In this document: positions 6,117 through 15,221 of the stretch, one piece after another | How positions within the stretch are numbered: the stretch's first letter is position 1 | Layout: each line of letters opens with the position of its first letter | Assembly (NCBI GenBank): GCA_036745495.1 | Contig: DAIOGA010000014.1 | Span: forward strand, 1 to 20,110 | Length of the DNA stretch: 20,110 bases | Origin: Methylopumilus sp036745495 | GTDB taxonomy: Bacteria; Pseudomonadota; Gammaproteobacteria; Burkholderiales; Methylophilaceae | Direction: 5' to 3' | Made by a program: the position numbers and the translations under genes | The notes under the pieces: model-generated | The model's database searches: none | The model's input: the letters and a program-made list of their open reading frames with translations, nothing else | Told to the model about the DNA's origin: nothing

Positions 6117-6464
6117 TTACTGAGGAGGAAGTGCGTCTTTAATGAGTTGTGAAATTTTCATGCCCTCATCAATGGACGTATCGTACACAAAATGAAGTTG
6201 CGGTATGCCGCGTGTTGCCATGCGCTTTGATAATTGGGCACGCAGATATCCTGTAGAGCGCTCAAGGCCTTGCATGATCAAAGGGTCATTTGTAGGAGAC
6301 GTAAAATATATTTTAGCGTGGAGTAAATCAGGGGTGACTTGAACTTCAGTAATCGTCAGCATGCCTACGGCAGGATCTTTGAGTTCTGACTGAATAAGTT
6401 CTGCGAGTTCTCGCTTAATTTGCTCTGAAATGCGATCACTTCTCGCATAGGATCGATTCACCAT
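6117..6464 (-). CDS. rbfA: 30S ribosome-binding factor A
   Basis: RbfA is a KH-fold protein that binds the 30S subunit and helps late 16S rRNA maturation, especially in the cold. The 115-residue length is normal. It opens with RSDRISEQIKRELAELI, followed by the KDPAVGMLTITEVQVTPDLLHAKIY core (broken here) and the C-terminal IPQLHFVYDTSIDEG motif. Only two bases separate it from the infB stop and there is no Shine-Dalgarno sequence, so it is probably translated by coupling to infB. Confidence 0.96.
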   Translation of the reverse strand: MVNRSYARSDRISEQIKRELAELIQSELKDPAVGMLTITEVQVTPDLLHAKIYFTSPTNDPLIMQGLERSTGYLRAQLSKRMATRGIPQLHFVYDTSIDEGMKISQLIKDALPPQ

Positions 6465-6466
6465 GG

Positions 6467-8965
6467 TTAAAGCTTACGCGCAACCTCAACCACTTCGAAT
6501 ACTTCGAGCATATCGCCCACTTCAATTTCATTAAAGTTTTTAATAGAGAGTCCGCATTCAAAATTATTTTTAACTTCTTTGACGTCATCTTTGAAACGTT
6601 TCAATGAGTCGAGTTCGCCTGAATGAATCACAACGTTATTTCTTAAGACGCGTACCATTGAGTTTCTTCGAATCACGCCATCTTGAACGTAACAACCGGC
6701 GATCGAACCCACTTTAGAAATTTTGAATACTTCGCGAATTTCAACCATACCAATGACGCTTTCTTTTTGCTCAGGTGATAATAATCCACCAAGCGCTGCT
6801 TTCACCTGATCCACAGCTTCATAAATAATACTGTAATAGTGAACATCAACTTCGAGTGAATCGATGAGTTTACGCGCGCCTGCTTCTGCTCTTACGTTAA
6901 AGGCAATCAAAATTGCTTTTGATGCGCTTGCTAAGTTCACATCAGATTCCGTAACGGCACCAACACCCATGTGAATCACATTTACTTTAACTTCATCCGT
7001 TGATAATTTTTGGAGTGATGTGGATAACGCTTCGTATGAACCTTGCACATCAGATTTAATAATGAGTGGTAACACTTTGACGCTACCCTCAGCCATTTGA
7101 TCAAATATATTTTCAAGTTTGGCAGCTTGTTGTTTTGCTAATTTCACATCTCTGAATTTACCTTGACGGAATAAAGCAATTTCTCGGGCTTTGCGTTCAT
7201 CATTTAATACCACGACCTCTTCACCTGCATTCGGCACATCTGCGAGACCTAATACTTCAACAGGAATCGAAGGTCCTGCTTCCTTAATTTCTTTACCTGT
7301 TTCATCGAGCATCGCACGAATACGACCAAAAGCTGATCCTGCTAATAATGTATCGCCGCGTTTTAATGTACCTGATTGAATAAGAATAGTTGCCACAGGG
7401 CCACGGCCTTTATCTAAACGGCCTTCAATCACGATACCTTTAGCTGGTGTATTTTTAGGTGCCTTGAGCTCTAACACTTCAGCTTGAAGAAGCACTGACT
7501 CAAGCAATTTATCAATACCTTGTCCTGATTTTGCTGAGACCTCCACAAACATGGTGTCGCCACCAAAATCTTCAGGCACCACTTCTTGCGCTACGAGTTC
7601 CATTTTTACGCGTTCAGGCGCTGCTTCAGGTTTATCAATTTTATTAATTGCAACCACTAAAGGCACATTACCCGCTTTTGCATGATGAATCGCTTCAATG
7701 GTTTGTGGCATGACGCCGTCATCTGCTGCCACCACTAAAATCACAATGTCAGTAGCCTTAGCACCGCGAGCACGCATTGCCGTAAACGCTTCATGGCCTG
7801 GTGTATCTAAAAAAGTCACCATGCCGCGTGGTGTTTCCACGTGGTACGCACCAATATGTTGTGTAATGCCGCCTGCTTCGCCAGAAGCTACACGCGTTGT
7901 TCTAATGTAATCCAGGAGTGATGTTTTACCGTGGTCCACGTGACCCATCACAGTCACGACTGGAGGACGTGTTTCTAAAATAGCTTCTACCGTTGAGTCT
8001 TCATCAATCAGCGCTTCAGGATCGTTATCTAAAGCTGCGATCGCGTTATGTCCCATTTCACCTACCACAATCATTCCAGTATCTTGATCTAGAATTTGAT
8101 TGATTGTCACCATCATGCCCATATTCATAAGCACTTTAATGACTTCGGTTGCTTTCACTGACATCTTATGTGCTAAGTCAGCCACTGAAATTGTTTCTGG
8201 TACGTGAATATCTCGAATAATCGGTTCGGTAGGGGCTACAAACGTTGACTCTTCATTTTCTTCGCGATGTTTTGATTTTGATTTAGGTGAGCGCCATCCT
8301 GAAGCAGCGCTAGAATCACCGCGGCCTTTCAGTGTACGTTTTTTAAATTCGCGATCAGACCAATCCTTCTCGCTCTTATCAACTTGTTTTTCTTTGCCTT
8401 CCACTTTAACGCCAGCTTTAGAAGCCGGGCGATGAAGTGTGCCTTCACTTAATTTAGCTGCTGGTGCTGCGTTTGCTTTTGCAACCGCTTCTTGTTTTTT
8501 TCTAATGTCTTCGGCTTGCGCTGCAGCAAGTGCTGCATGACGCTTTGCTTCATCTTCTCTTATTGATAACTCGTCTTCACCAAGCACATGCCCTTTTGCT
8601 TTTGGTGCCGCAACTGATTCAATAGGCTTAAGTTCTTCTATAGGTGTGTCAACAGGTTGCCCATCTTCACGTCTCACGAGCACACGTTTTTTACGCACTT
8701 CAACTTGAATGGTACGAGCGCGTCCTGTGCTATCTGTTTTTTTAATCTCTTTATTTTGCTTATGCGTTAAAGTGATTTTATTTTTTGGTGTTTGAGATTG
8801 GCCGTGTTCCTTGCGAAGATAATCAAGAAGTGCTGATTTATCTACTTCGGTTAATGAATCTTCTGCTGCTGATTTATTTACGCCAGCACTTTTAAGCTGT
8901 TCGATTAATAAATCAACAGGTAATCCCAATTCCTCAGCAAATTTAGTGACAGTTGATTGTCCCAT
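6467..8965 (-). CDS. infB: translation initiation factor IF-2
   Basis: IF-2 is the GTPase that brings formyl-Met-tRNA to the 30S subunit and promotes 50S joining. The 832-residue protein has an IF2-N domain (1-55), a charged Lys/Glu/Ala linker (about 60-250), and a second IF2-N domain (about 255-315). The G domain shows GHVDHGKTS (341-349), the GGITQHIGAY switch, DTPGHEAF, NKID (441-444) and SAKSG. Beta-barrel and fMet-tRNA-binding domains follow. The ATG at 8965 is preceded by GAGGT. The N-terminus MGQSTVTKFAEELGLP aligns with other betaproteobacterial IF-2 starts. It lies 39 bases after nusA in the usual nusA-infB-rbfA order. Confidence 0.98.
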   Translation of the reverse strand: MGQSTVTKFAEELGLPVDLLIEQLKSAGVNKSAAEDSLTEVDKSALLDYLRKEHGQSQTPKNKITLTHKQNKEIKKTDSTGRARTIQVEVRKKRVLVRREDGQPVDTPIEELKPIESVAAPKAKGHVLGEDELSIREDEAKRHAALAAAQAEDIRKKQEAVAKANAAPAAKLSEGTLHRPASKAGVKVEGKEKQVDKSEKDWSDREFKKRTLKGRGDSSAASGWRSPKSKSKHREENEESTFVAPTEPIIRDIHVPETISVADLAHKMSVKATEVIKVLMNMGMMVTINQILDQDTGMIVVGEMGHNAIAALDNDPEALIDEDSTVEAILETRPPVVTVMGHVDHGKTSLLDYIRTTRVASGEAGGITQHIGAYHVETPRGMVTFLDTPGHEAFTAMRARGAKATDIVILVVAADDGVMPQTIEAIHHAKAGNVPLVVAINKIDKPEAAPERVKMELVAQEVVPEDFGGDTMFVEVSAKSGQGIDKLLESVLLQAEVLELKAPKNTPAKGIVIEGRLDKGRGPVATILIQSGTLKRGDTLLAGSAFGRIRAMLDETGKEIKEAGPSIPVEVLGLADVPNAGEEVVVLNDERKAREIALFRQGKFRDVKLAKQQAAKLENIFDQMAEGSVKVLPLIIKSDVQGSYEALSTSLQKLSTDEVKVNVIHMGVGAVTESDVNLASASKAILIAFNVRAEAGARKLIDSLEVDVHYYSIIYEAVDQVKAALGGLLSPEQKESVIGMVEIREVFKISKVGSIAGCYVQDGVIRRNSMVRVLRNNVVIHSGELDSLKRFKDDVKEVKNNFECGLSIKNFNEIEVGDMLEVFEVVEVARKL

Positions 8966-9004
8966 TTAGTACCTCATAATATTCATCGTAGGGTGTATAT
9001 GCCT

Positions 9005-10471
9005 TTAAACAAACCAAGGCGCTCTAGCAGTCATAATTAACTGTTTCGCACGCTCTTCGTCCATCGCAGTCATTTCAACCAATTCATCTACAGCAAGATC
9101 TGCAAGATCTTCCATTTTCGAAATACCTTTTGATGCAAGAAGATTAGCTGTCGCATCATCCATGCCTTCCATCGTGAGTAAATCTTCTGCTGCTTCTTCA
9201 ACTTTTTCTTCTTTAGCAATCGCCTCAGTAAGAAGAGCCGCTCTCGCACGTGAACGAAGTTCATTCACCGTGTCTTCATCGAACGCCTCGATCTCAACCA
9301 TCTCTTGTAATGGCACGTAAGCAATTTCTTCTAATGTACTAAATCCTTCTTGCACAAGAATGTCGGCTACATCTTCATCCACGTCAAGTTTCGCCATGAA
9401 TAATTGACTTGTACTTGCATACTCTTCTTCATTTTTCTTAGAAGATTCTTCTTCCGTCAGAATATTAATATTCCAACCTGTGAGTTCAGATGCAAGACGA
9501 ACGTTTTGACCATTTCGTCCAATCGCTTGTGCTAAATTTTCTTCATTCACCACAACATCCATACTGTGTTTTTCTTCATCAACGACAATACTTGAAACTT
9601 CAGCAGGTGCCATAGCATTAATTACAAACTGTGCTGGCTCCATAGACCATAAAACAATATCGACACGCTCACCTGCAAGTTCACCTGTCACTGCTTGAAC
9701 TCTTGATCCACGCATACCCACGCATGTACCTACCGGATCAATTCTTTGATCATTTGCTTTGACAGCAATTTTTGAACGTAAGCCTGGATCACGAGAGGCT
9801 GATTTAATTTCTAATAAGCCTTCTTCAATTTCAGGCACTTCAAGTTCAAATAAACGAACAAGAAATTCAGGTGCCGTTCTAGATAAAATGAGTTGGGGTC
9901 CACGATGGCTTCTTTCAACGCTTGTAAGATAAGCTCTCACGCGGTCACCAATACGTAAATTTTCTTTAGGGATCATTTGATCGCGCGGAAGCACAGCTTC
10001 AATGCGGCCCACTTCAATAATGCCATTACCGCGATCCATACGTTTAATGACACCTGTCACTAACTTTTCATTACGGCCTAAAAAGTCTTCTAAAATTTGC
10101 TCTCTTTCGGCTTCACGTACTTTTTGTAAGATCACTTGCTTTGCAGCTTGTGCGCCAATGCGTCCAAATTCAATAGATTCTAAAGGCACTTCGATCGTAT
10201 CGTTTTCAGCTTTACCTTCTGCACGAGGATCAGTCAGAGATATCTGAGCATCTTCATTTTCAATGAGTTCATCATTCAAAATGGTCCAACGTCTAAAAGA
10301 TTTATATTCGCCCGTATCGCGATTGATTTCTACGCGCACATCAATATCTTCTGTATTTTTTTTCTTTGTAGCAGAAGCCAAAGCTGATTCAAGCGCTTCA
10401 AAGACCACGTCTTTGTTCACATTTTTTTCATGGGCTAAAGCATCTACTAATAATAAAATCTCGCGACTCAT
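9005..10471 (-). CDS. nusA: transcription termination/antitermination factor NusA
   Basis: NusA binds RNA polymerase and modulates pausing, intrinsic and Rho-dependent termination and rRNA antitermination. The 488 residues comprise the N-terminal polymerase-binding domain (1-130), an S1 domain (about 135-200), two KH domains (including GMRGSRVQAVTGELAGERVD and IGRNGQNVRLASELTGWNI), and two acidic C-terminal helix-hairpin-helix repeats (about 360-485), as in other proteobacteria. The start is supported by GGAGA seven bases upstream. It follows rimP after 22 bases. Confidence 0.98.
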   Translation of the reverse strand: MSREILLLVDALAHEKNVNKDVVFEALESALASATKKKNTEDIDVRVEINRDTGEYKSFRRWTILNDELIENEDAQISLTDPRAEGKAENDTIEVPLESIEFGRIGAQAAKQVILQKVREAEREQILEDFLGRNEKLVTGVIKRMDRGNGIIEVGRIEAVLPRDQMIPKENLRIGDRVRAYLTSVERSHRGPQLILSRTAPEFLVRLFELEVPEIEEGLLEIKSASRDPGLRSKIAVKANDQRIDPVGTCVGMRGSRVQAVTGELAGERVDIVLWSMEPAQFVINAMAPAEVSSIVVDEEKHSMDVVVNEENLAQAIGRNGQNVRLASELTGWNINILTEEESSKKNEEEYASTSQLFMAKLDVDEDVADILVQEGFSTLEEIAYVPLQEMVEIEAFDEDTVNELRSRARAALLTEAIAKEEKVEEAAEDLLTMEGMDDATANLLASKGISKMEDLADLAVDELVEMTAMDEERAKQLIMTARAPWFV

Positions 10472-10493
10472 TTCAATCTCCGCAACTCATTCT

Positions 10494-10934
10494 CTAACGT
10501 TTAAATTCTGGGCTCAATCGCGCTTTATCAATATTTGATAAAGCAAAACGATAAAGCTCACCCTCGCACATCAACAGTACAGTGTCTTTTTCTGTTCCAT
10601 CAATGGTGCCTAAAAAATTTTTACGCGTATCTAAAGGCATTCTTAACTTCACAGAAGCTCGCTCACCTTTGAAGCGTTCAAAATCAGCTAATTTCTTTAA
10701 CACGCGATCCATACCAGGGGATGAAACCTCTAGTCGGTCGTAATCTAAATCCTGCTCTACGGTAAATACGTGACCTAAGTGGTTGCTCACCAAAGTGCAA
10801 TCATCAATCGTCACTGAATCAGGCTTATCAATATAAACACGCAAAAGCTTTCCTCGATTTGAAATCTCCAAATCAACCAACTCGTATCCGAGCTGCTGCA
10901 CGGTCTTTTCAATTAATGTTTCAAGCTTTTCCAT
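10494..10934 (-). CDS. rimP: ribosome maturation factor RimP
   Basis: RimP is a cytoplasmic factor needed for efficient maturation of the 30S subunit. The 146-residue protein shows the family's opening LGYELVDLEI, the LRVYIDKPDSVTIDDC strand, the diagnostic LEVSSPGMDRVLKK motif and a C-terminal SH3-like domain ending near FALSNIDKARLSPEFKR. It is the first gene of the rimP-nusA-infB-rbfA-truB run. A terminator for tyrS lies 45 bases upstream, and I could not identify a consensus promoter between the two. Confidence 0.96.
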   Translation of the reverse strand: MEKLETLIEKTVQQLGYELVDLEISNRGKLLRVYIDKPDSVTIDDCTLVSNHLGHVFTVEQDLDYDRLEVSSPGMDRVLKKLADFERFKGERASVKLRMPLDTRKNFLGTIDGTEKDTVLLMCEGELYRFALSNIDKARLSPEFKR

Positions 10935-10970
10935 CTAAGGCTGATTTCCTAAAATTACCCAAGTTGCAGA

Positions 10971-10995
10971 AACAAAAAATGGGCCTAAAGCCCAT
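10971..10995 (-). terminator. tyrS terminator
   Basis: On the minus strand ATGGGC-TTTAG-GCCCAT makes a six-pair stem with a five-base loop, followed directly by TTTTTGTTT. It lies 83 bases beyond the tyrS stop and just upstream of rimP. Confidence 0.88.
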
Positions 10996-11077
10996 CAATA
11001 TTTTCATGCCGAATTATATCAATAAATTCAGATAATTGAAATCAAAACTTCATTAAAAATCAATACGATCCATCACA

Positions 11078-12277
11078 TTAAAGCACTTTAATCTTGGCAA
11101 ATTTTCGTTTGCCCACTTGAGCCACAAACTCACTATTTTTAGAGATCATTTTTTTGCCGTCTTCAAGACGCTCACCGTCAATTTTAATACCGCCGCCCTC
11201 AATAAGACGCATGCCTTCTGAAGTGCTTGCCACAAGTGCCGCCTCTTTAAGGAGCTGCAAAATGCCTATCGCATCGGCTTGAATCGTGATGTTTACTTCA
11301 GGCACATTCTCTGGGATGCCACCCTTAGAACGTGTTTGAAAATTATCTAGCGCTTCGATAGCAGCCTCTTTTGAATGAAAGCGCGCGACAATTTCTTGAG
11401 CAAAAGTAACTTTAATATCGCGAGGATTTTGGCCTGCTTTAACACTTGCTTTCCAACCTTCGATTTCATCCAAAGATGCAAAAGAAAGTAGCTCAATATA
11501 TCGCCACATTAATTCATCTGAAATCGACATAATTTTTGCAAAAATAATCTCAGGTGCTTCATTAATACCTATGTAATTGCCTAGTGATTTAGACATTTTT
11601 TGCACACCATCTAAACCTTCGAGAAGCGGCATCGTAATGACACATTGCGGAGATTGGCCAGATTGCTTTTGTAATTCGCGACCCATTAATAAATTAAATT
11701 TTTGATCCGTACCGCCTAATTCCACATCTGCTTTTAATGCCACAGAGTCATAGCCTTGAAGAAGGGGGTATAAAAATTCATGGATAGCGATAGGTTGATT
11801 AGCTTTATATCGCTTACTAAAATCATCGCGCTCTAACATTCGAGCGACCGTATGGCTTGCAGCTAATTTCAACATACCAGCTGCTCCCAGATCGGTGAGC
11901 CATGTTGAATTAAAAACGACTTCGGTTTGATCGCGCTTTAATATTTTAAAAACTTGCTCAGCATAACTCTCGGCATTTTTTTTAACTTCGTCTTGAGATA
12001 AAGGTGGTCGTGTCGCGCTTTTACCTGTGGGGTCGCCAATCATGCCCGTGAAGTCGCCAATTAAAAATAAAACGTGATGACCTAAATCTTGAAATTGTCT
12101 AAGTTTATTTAATAGAACGGTATGGCCTAAATGAAGATCTGGGGCCGTAGGATCGAAGCCAGCTTTGACTCTTAAAGGTTTTCCTTTTTTGAGTTTTTCA
12201 AGAAGCTCTTCTTCTAGAAGAATCTCTTCAGCACCTCTTTTAATGAGTGCTAATGCTTGATTGATTTCAGTAGCCAC
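11078..12277 (-). CDS. tyrS: tyrosyl-tRNA synthetase
   Basis: It charges tRNA-Tyr with tyrosine. The 399-residue length matches the TyrRS group common in betaproteobacteria. Class I signatures are the HIGH-type motif HLGH in DPTAPDLHLGHTVLL and the KMSKS motif in GVQKMSKSLGNYIG. An S4 RNA-binding domain forms the C-terminus, from about residue 330. The start is a GTG at 12277 with GGAAA seven bases upstream; MATEINQALALIKRGAEEIL agrees with family starts. It is divergent from anmK with about 108 bases between the likely starts, and a strong terminator lies downstream. Confidence 0.97.
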   Translation of the reverse strand: MATEINQALALIKRGAEEILLEEELLEKLKKGKPLRVKAGFDPTAPDLHLGHTVLLNKLRQFQDLGHHVLFLIGDFTGMIGDPTGKSATRPPLSQDEVKKNAESYAEQVFKILKRDQTEVVFNSTWLTDLGAAGMLKLAASHTVARMLERDDFSKRYKANQPIAIHEFLYPLLQGYDSVALKADVELGGTDQKFNLLMGRELQKQSGQSPQCVITMPLLEGLDGVQKMSKSLGNYIGINEAPEIIFAKIMSISDELMWRYIELLSFASLDEIEGWKASVKAGQNPRDIKVTFAQEIVARFHSKEAAIEALDNFQTRSKGGIPENVPEVNITIQADAIGILQLLKEAALVASTSEGMRLIEGGGIKIDGERLEDGKKMISKNSEFVAQVGKRKFAKIKVL

Positions 12278-12312
12278 AAATATTTCCGAATGGTTTTATT
12301 GAAGTTTAATAA

Positions 12313-12340
12313 TTGCCATCATTTTAGCCTAAATTATTTT
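12313..12340 (+). promoter_or_regulatory. possible promoter of anmK
   Basis: TTGCCA (12313-12318) and TATTTT (12335-12340) are 16 bases apart. The predicted start near 12347 would leave a leader of about 39 bases to the preferred anmK start at 12386. This argues against starts further upstream. Confidence 0.38.
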
Positions 12341-12385
12341 ACCAATATGGAAAATAGCGGAAATAAAACATTTACAATCTTACAC

Positions 12386-13483
12386 ATGAATGAATTATTT
12401 ATAGGTCTTATGTCCGGCACCAGCCTTGATGGTATGGATGCAGTGCTTGTCAATTTTGGTGAAAAACCTCAAGACATCAAAATTATGGGTCATAGTTATG
12501 TGCCCTATGAAGACACACTTAAAGAGGCTTTATTAAGACTTCACTCACCCAATACTAATGAGCTTGAAGAAAGTCTCATCATAGGCAACACCGTAAGTAA
12601 AAAAGCCTATGAAGCAATTGAAGCTTTGCTTAAAAAAACAAACATCGGATCCAAAGATATCAAAGCCATCGGATTTCATGGGCAAACTATTCGGCATCAA
12701 CCTCAAAAAGGCTTCACCTTGCAGATTGGAAATCCTGCACTTTTAGCTGAGCTTTCCAATATCAATGTCATTGCTGATTTTAGAAGTCGAGATGTTGCAG
12801 CAAGTGGGCAAGGCGCTCCATTGGTGCCTGCATTTCATCATGAAATTTTTTCACACCCAACGACTTATCGTGCAATTTTGAATATTGGCGGAATTGCTAA
12901 TGTCACCCTACTAAATCCTAAAACTTCTGTGTCAGGTTTTGATACCGGCCCTGGTAATCTTTTATTAGATCAATGGAGTAAGGCACATCTTCATCAAGCA
13001 TTCGATGAGAATGGTGCATGGGCCAAAGAAGGTAAAGTTATCGAAACACTCCTTGATGCATTTTTTAAAGATGCTTATTTTGAAAAAACTGCGCCCAAAA
13101 GTACGGGTCGAGATCATTTCAATGAAGCGTGGCTTAATAAACACTTACAAAAATCTTACTCAACACAAGATATTCAAAGAACGCTTTTGGAACTTACGGC
13201 ATTAAGCATTGCAAAAGCAATAGATTCTCATGATGCAAATATCACTGAAATTTATTTATGTGGCGGTGGTGCTTTAAATGGTTTCTTGGTTGAACGCTTA
13301 AAAACATTAATGCCTAAAACTAATATTCTACTCACTGATGCACTTGGTTTACCAACACAACATGTTGAGGCTGCTGCATTTGCATGGCTTGCAAAACAAA
13401 CATTATTTTTAAAACCAGGTAACTTACCTGAAGTCACTGGCGCTAAAGGCTTGCGCATTTTAGGTGCACTCTACCCCGCATAA
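12386..13483 (+). CDS. anmK: anhydro-N-acetylmuramic acid kinase
   Basis: AnmK opens and phosphorylates 1,6-anhydro-MurNAc to MurNAc-6-phosphate in peptidoglycan recycling. The open frame reaches back to 12257, but the ATG at 12386 gives 365 residues, and the family typically begins a few residues before the first phosphate motif, here IGLMSGTSLDGMD. The earlier starts (12257, 12347) would add unrelated sequence overlapping tyrS or its promoter region. Other signatures are GFHGQTIRHQP, the FRSRDVAASGQGAPLVP stretch with the catalytic Asp, NIGGIANVT, GFDTGPGNLLLD and CGGGALNG. No strong ribosome site is visible at any candidate start. No other recycling gene is in view. Confidence 0.94.
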   Translation: MNELFIGLMSGTSLDGMDAVLVNFGEKPQDIKIMGHSYVPYEDTLKEALLRLHSPNTNELEESLIIGNTVSKKAYEAIEALLKKTNIGSKDIKAIGFHGQTIRHQPQKGFTLQIGNPALLAELSNINVIADFRSRDVAASGQGAPLVPAFHHEIFSHPTTYRAILNIGGIANVTLLNPKTSVSGFDTGPGNLLLDQWSKAHLHQAFDENGAWAKEGKVIETLLDAFFKDAYFEKTAPKSTGRDHFNEAWLNKHLQKSYSTQDIQRTLLELTALSIAKAIDSHDANITEIYLCGGGALNGFLVERLKTLMPKTNILLTDALGLPTQHVEAAAFAWLAKQTLFLKPGNLPEVTGAKGLRILGALYPA

Positions 13484-13514
13484 AGATAGCGCTAGCAAAA
13501 GTAGCGTGAAAAGT

Positions 13515-13520
13515 TATAAT
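13515..13520 (+). promoter_or_regulatory. -10 box of a gltA promoter
   Basis: A perfect TATAAT stands 30 bases before the gltA ATG in the 67-base anmK-gltA spacer. The -35 region (around 13492-13498) matches consensus poorly, so an activator may help. The leader would be about 24 bases and has no evident Shine-Dalgarno sequence. Confidence 0.45.
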
Positions 13521-13550
13521 TCATTTAATAATTAATTTTATTTTTCAAAA

Positions 13551-14834
13551 ATGAAATCAACTAAAGTCACATTAAATTTTGATCAAGAATCAACATCCAT
13601 AGAATTACCTTTGGTAAAAAGCACTATGGGTAACGATGCCATTGATATTCGTCAATTAGGGACTCATCAAGTCTTTAGTTATGATCCCGGCTTTATGTCG
13701 ACTGCTTCATGCAGCTCCGAAATTACCTTTATTGACGGAGAGAAAAGTCTTCTTCTTTATCGTGGTTATCCTATTGAACAACTTGCAGAACATTATGATT
13801 TTTTAGATGTCGCTTATCTCTTAATGCATGGTGAACTTCCTAAGCCTCAAGAAAAAGAAACATTCTCAACAACGATTAATCGTCACACCATGCTCCACGA
13901 TCAATTAAATAATATTTTCCGTGGATTTAGACGTGATGCACATCCTATGGCAGTTATGGTGGGTGTTGTAGGTTCAATGTCTGCATTTTATTTTGATTCC
14001 ATGGATGTGATGAATCCTGAACATCGCCAAATATCAGCGCATCAACTTTTAGCTAAAGTACCTACCATCGCAGCATGGAGCTACAAATATAGCTTGGGCC
14101 AGCCTTTTATTTATCCCAAAAATGATTTGGGTTATGCAGAAAACTTTATGCGTATGATGTTTGCCACACCTTGTGAAGAATACAAACCTAATCCAGTGCT
14201 TGCTAAAGCTTTTGAACGCATTTTAATTCTTCATGCAGACCATGAACAAAATGCATCCACTTCTACAGTGAGGCTCGCCGGCTCATCAGGCGCCAATCCT
14301 TTTGCATGTATCGCTGCAGGCATTGCATCCCTATGGGGTCCGGCTCATGGTGGCGCAAATGAAGCTACTCTCAAAATGCTCGAAGAAATTGGGGATGAAA
14401 GTAGAATTGGCGCATTCATTAAACGCGCAAAAGATAAAGATGATTCATTCCGCATGATGGGTTTCGGTCATCGCATTTATCGCAACAAAGATCCTCGCGC
14501 AGAAATCATGCGTAAAACTTGCTATGAAGTACTTGATGAACTTGGCTTGAAAGATGATCCTATTTTCAAACTTGCCATGAAAGTAGAACAAATTGCTTTA
14601 GAAGATGAATATTTCATTGAGAAAAAACTGTACCCTAATGTAGATTTCTATTCTGGCATTGTGATGCGCGCTATGGGTATTCCAAATTCTATGTTTACTG
14701 CTGTATTTGCGCTTGCAAGAACAGCGGGTTGGGTAGCTCAATGGAATGAAATGCTAGGTCAACCTGGAAGTAAAATTGGGCGGCCACGCCAAGTTTACAC
14801 AGGTAAACCTCGACGTGACGTTCCTAAAAAATAA
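13551..14834 (+). CDS. gltA: citrate synthase (type II)
   Basis: It condenses acetyl-CoA and oxaloacetate to citrate, the entry step of the TCA cycle. The 427-residue protein matches the proteobacterial hexameric type with the short beta-rich N-terminal domain. The catalytic triad is visible: His266 in GPAHGGANE, His307 in GFGHRIYRN and Asp365 in VDFYSG. The C-terminus RPRQVYTGKPRRDV is typical. In obligate methylotrophs this enzyme mainly supplies glutamate precursors rather than respiration, but that depends on the inferred taxonomy. It is convergent with erpA; only six bases separate the two stop codons and no terminator is visible between them. Confidence 0.97.
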   Translation: MKSTKVTLNFDQESTSIELPLVKSTMGNDAIDIRQLGTHQVFSYDPGFMSTASCSSEITFIDGEKSLLLYRGYPIEQLAEHYDFLDVAYLLMHGELPKPQEKETFSTTINRHTMLHDQLNNIFRGFRRDAHPMAVMVGVVGSMSAFYFDSMDVMNPEHRQISAHQLLAKVPTIAAWSYKYSLGQPFIYPKNDLGYAENFMRMMFATPCEEYKPNPVLAKAFERILILHADHEQNASTSTVRLAGSSGANPFACIAAGIASLWGPAHGGANEATLKMLEEIGDESRIGAFIKRAKDKDDSFRMMGFGHRIYRNKDPRAEIMRKTCYEVLDELGLKDDPIFKLAMKVEQIALEDEYFIEKKLYPNVDFYSGIVMRAMGIPNSMFTAVFALARTAGWVAQWNEMLGQPGSKIGRPRQVYTGKPRRDVPKK

Positions 14835-14840
14835 TCTGTT

Positions 14841-15206
14841 TTAAGCTGAGAATGAAGAACCGCAGCCGCACGTTGTTTGTGCGTTTGGATTCTTAATGAC
14901 AAATTGCGAACCTTGAACGCTGTCTTGATAATCAATTTCAGCACCCATTAAATATTGCAGACTCATAGGGTCAATTAACAAAGTGACTGAATCTTTTGTG
15001 ACTTGAGTATCGTCTTCGTTGGTTGACTCTTCAAATGTAAATCCATATTGAAAACCTGAACATCCGCCACCACTCACGAATACACGAAGCTTGAGTTCTG
15101 GTTGACCTTCTTCTTCAATCAATTCCTTCACTTTTTTTACAGCATTATCTGTAAAAATAAGCGGGGTTGGCATTTCCATTTCTTTTGATTCAACGATTTG
15201 ATTCAT
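14841..15206 (-). CDS. erpA: iron-sulfur cluster insertion protein ErpA
   Basis: ErpA is an A-type carrier that delivers Fe-S clusters to apoproteins, including isoprenoid-synthesis enzymes. The 121-residue protein has the three ligand cysteines: Cys49 in SGGGCSGFQYGF, and Cys113 and Cys115 in TTCGCGSSFSA. This ending is typical of ErpA rather than IscA. The ATG at 15206 is supported by AGGAG eight bases upstream, although Met10 and Met12 are closer to the usual start of the conserved part. It is the last gene of the argC operon, 15 bases after the bactofilin stop. Confidence 0.95.
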   Translation of the reverse strand: MNQIVESKEMEMPTPLIFTDNAVKKVKELIEEEGQPELKLRVFVSGGGCSGFQYGFTFEESTNEDDTQVTKDSVTLLIDPMSLQYLMGAEIDYQDSVQGSQFVIKNPNAQTTCGCGSSFSA

Positions 15207-15221
15207 AATATTTACTCCTGA

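Noticed and set aside
7191..7910. Plus-strand open frames opposite infB (7191-7379 and 7698-7910)
   Set aside because: They are antisense shadows of a highly conserved GTPase region, with no ribosome site and no recognisable domain.
12257..12385. N-terminal extension of anmK back to an ATG at 12257
   Set aside because: The added residues overlap the divergent tyrS start and do not resemble AnmK. The family starts close to the LMSGTSLDG motif, and a possible promoter lies within this stretch.
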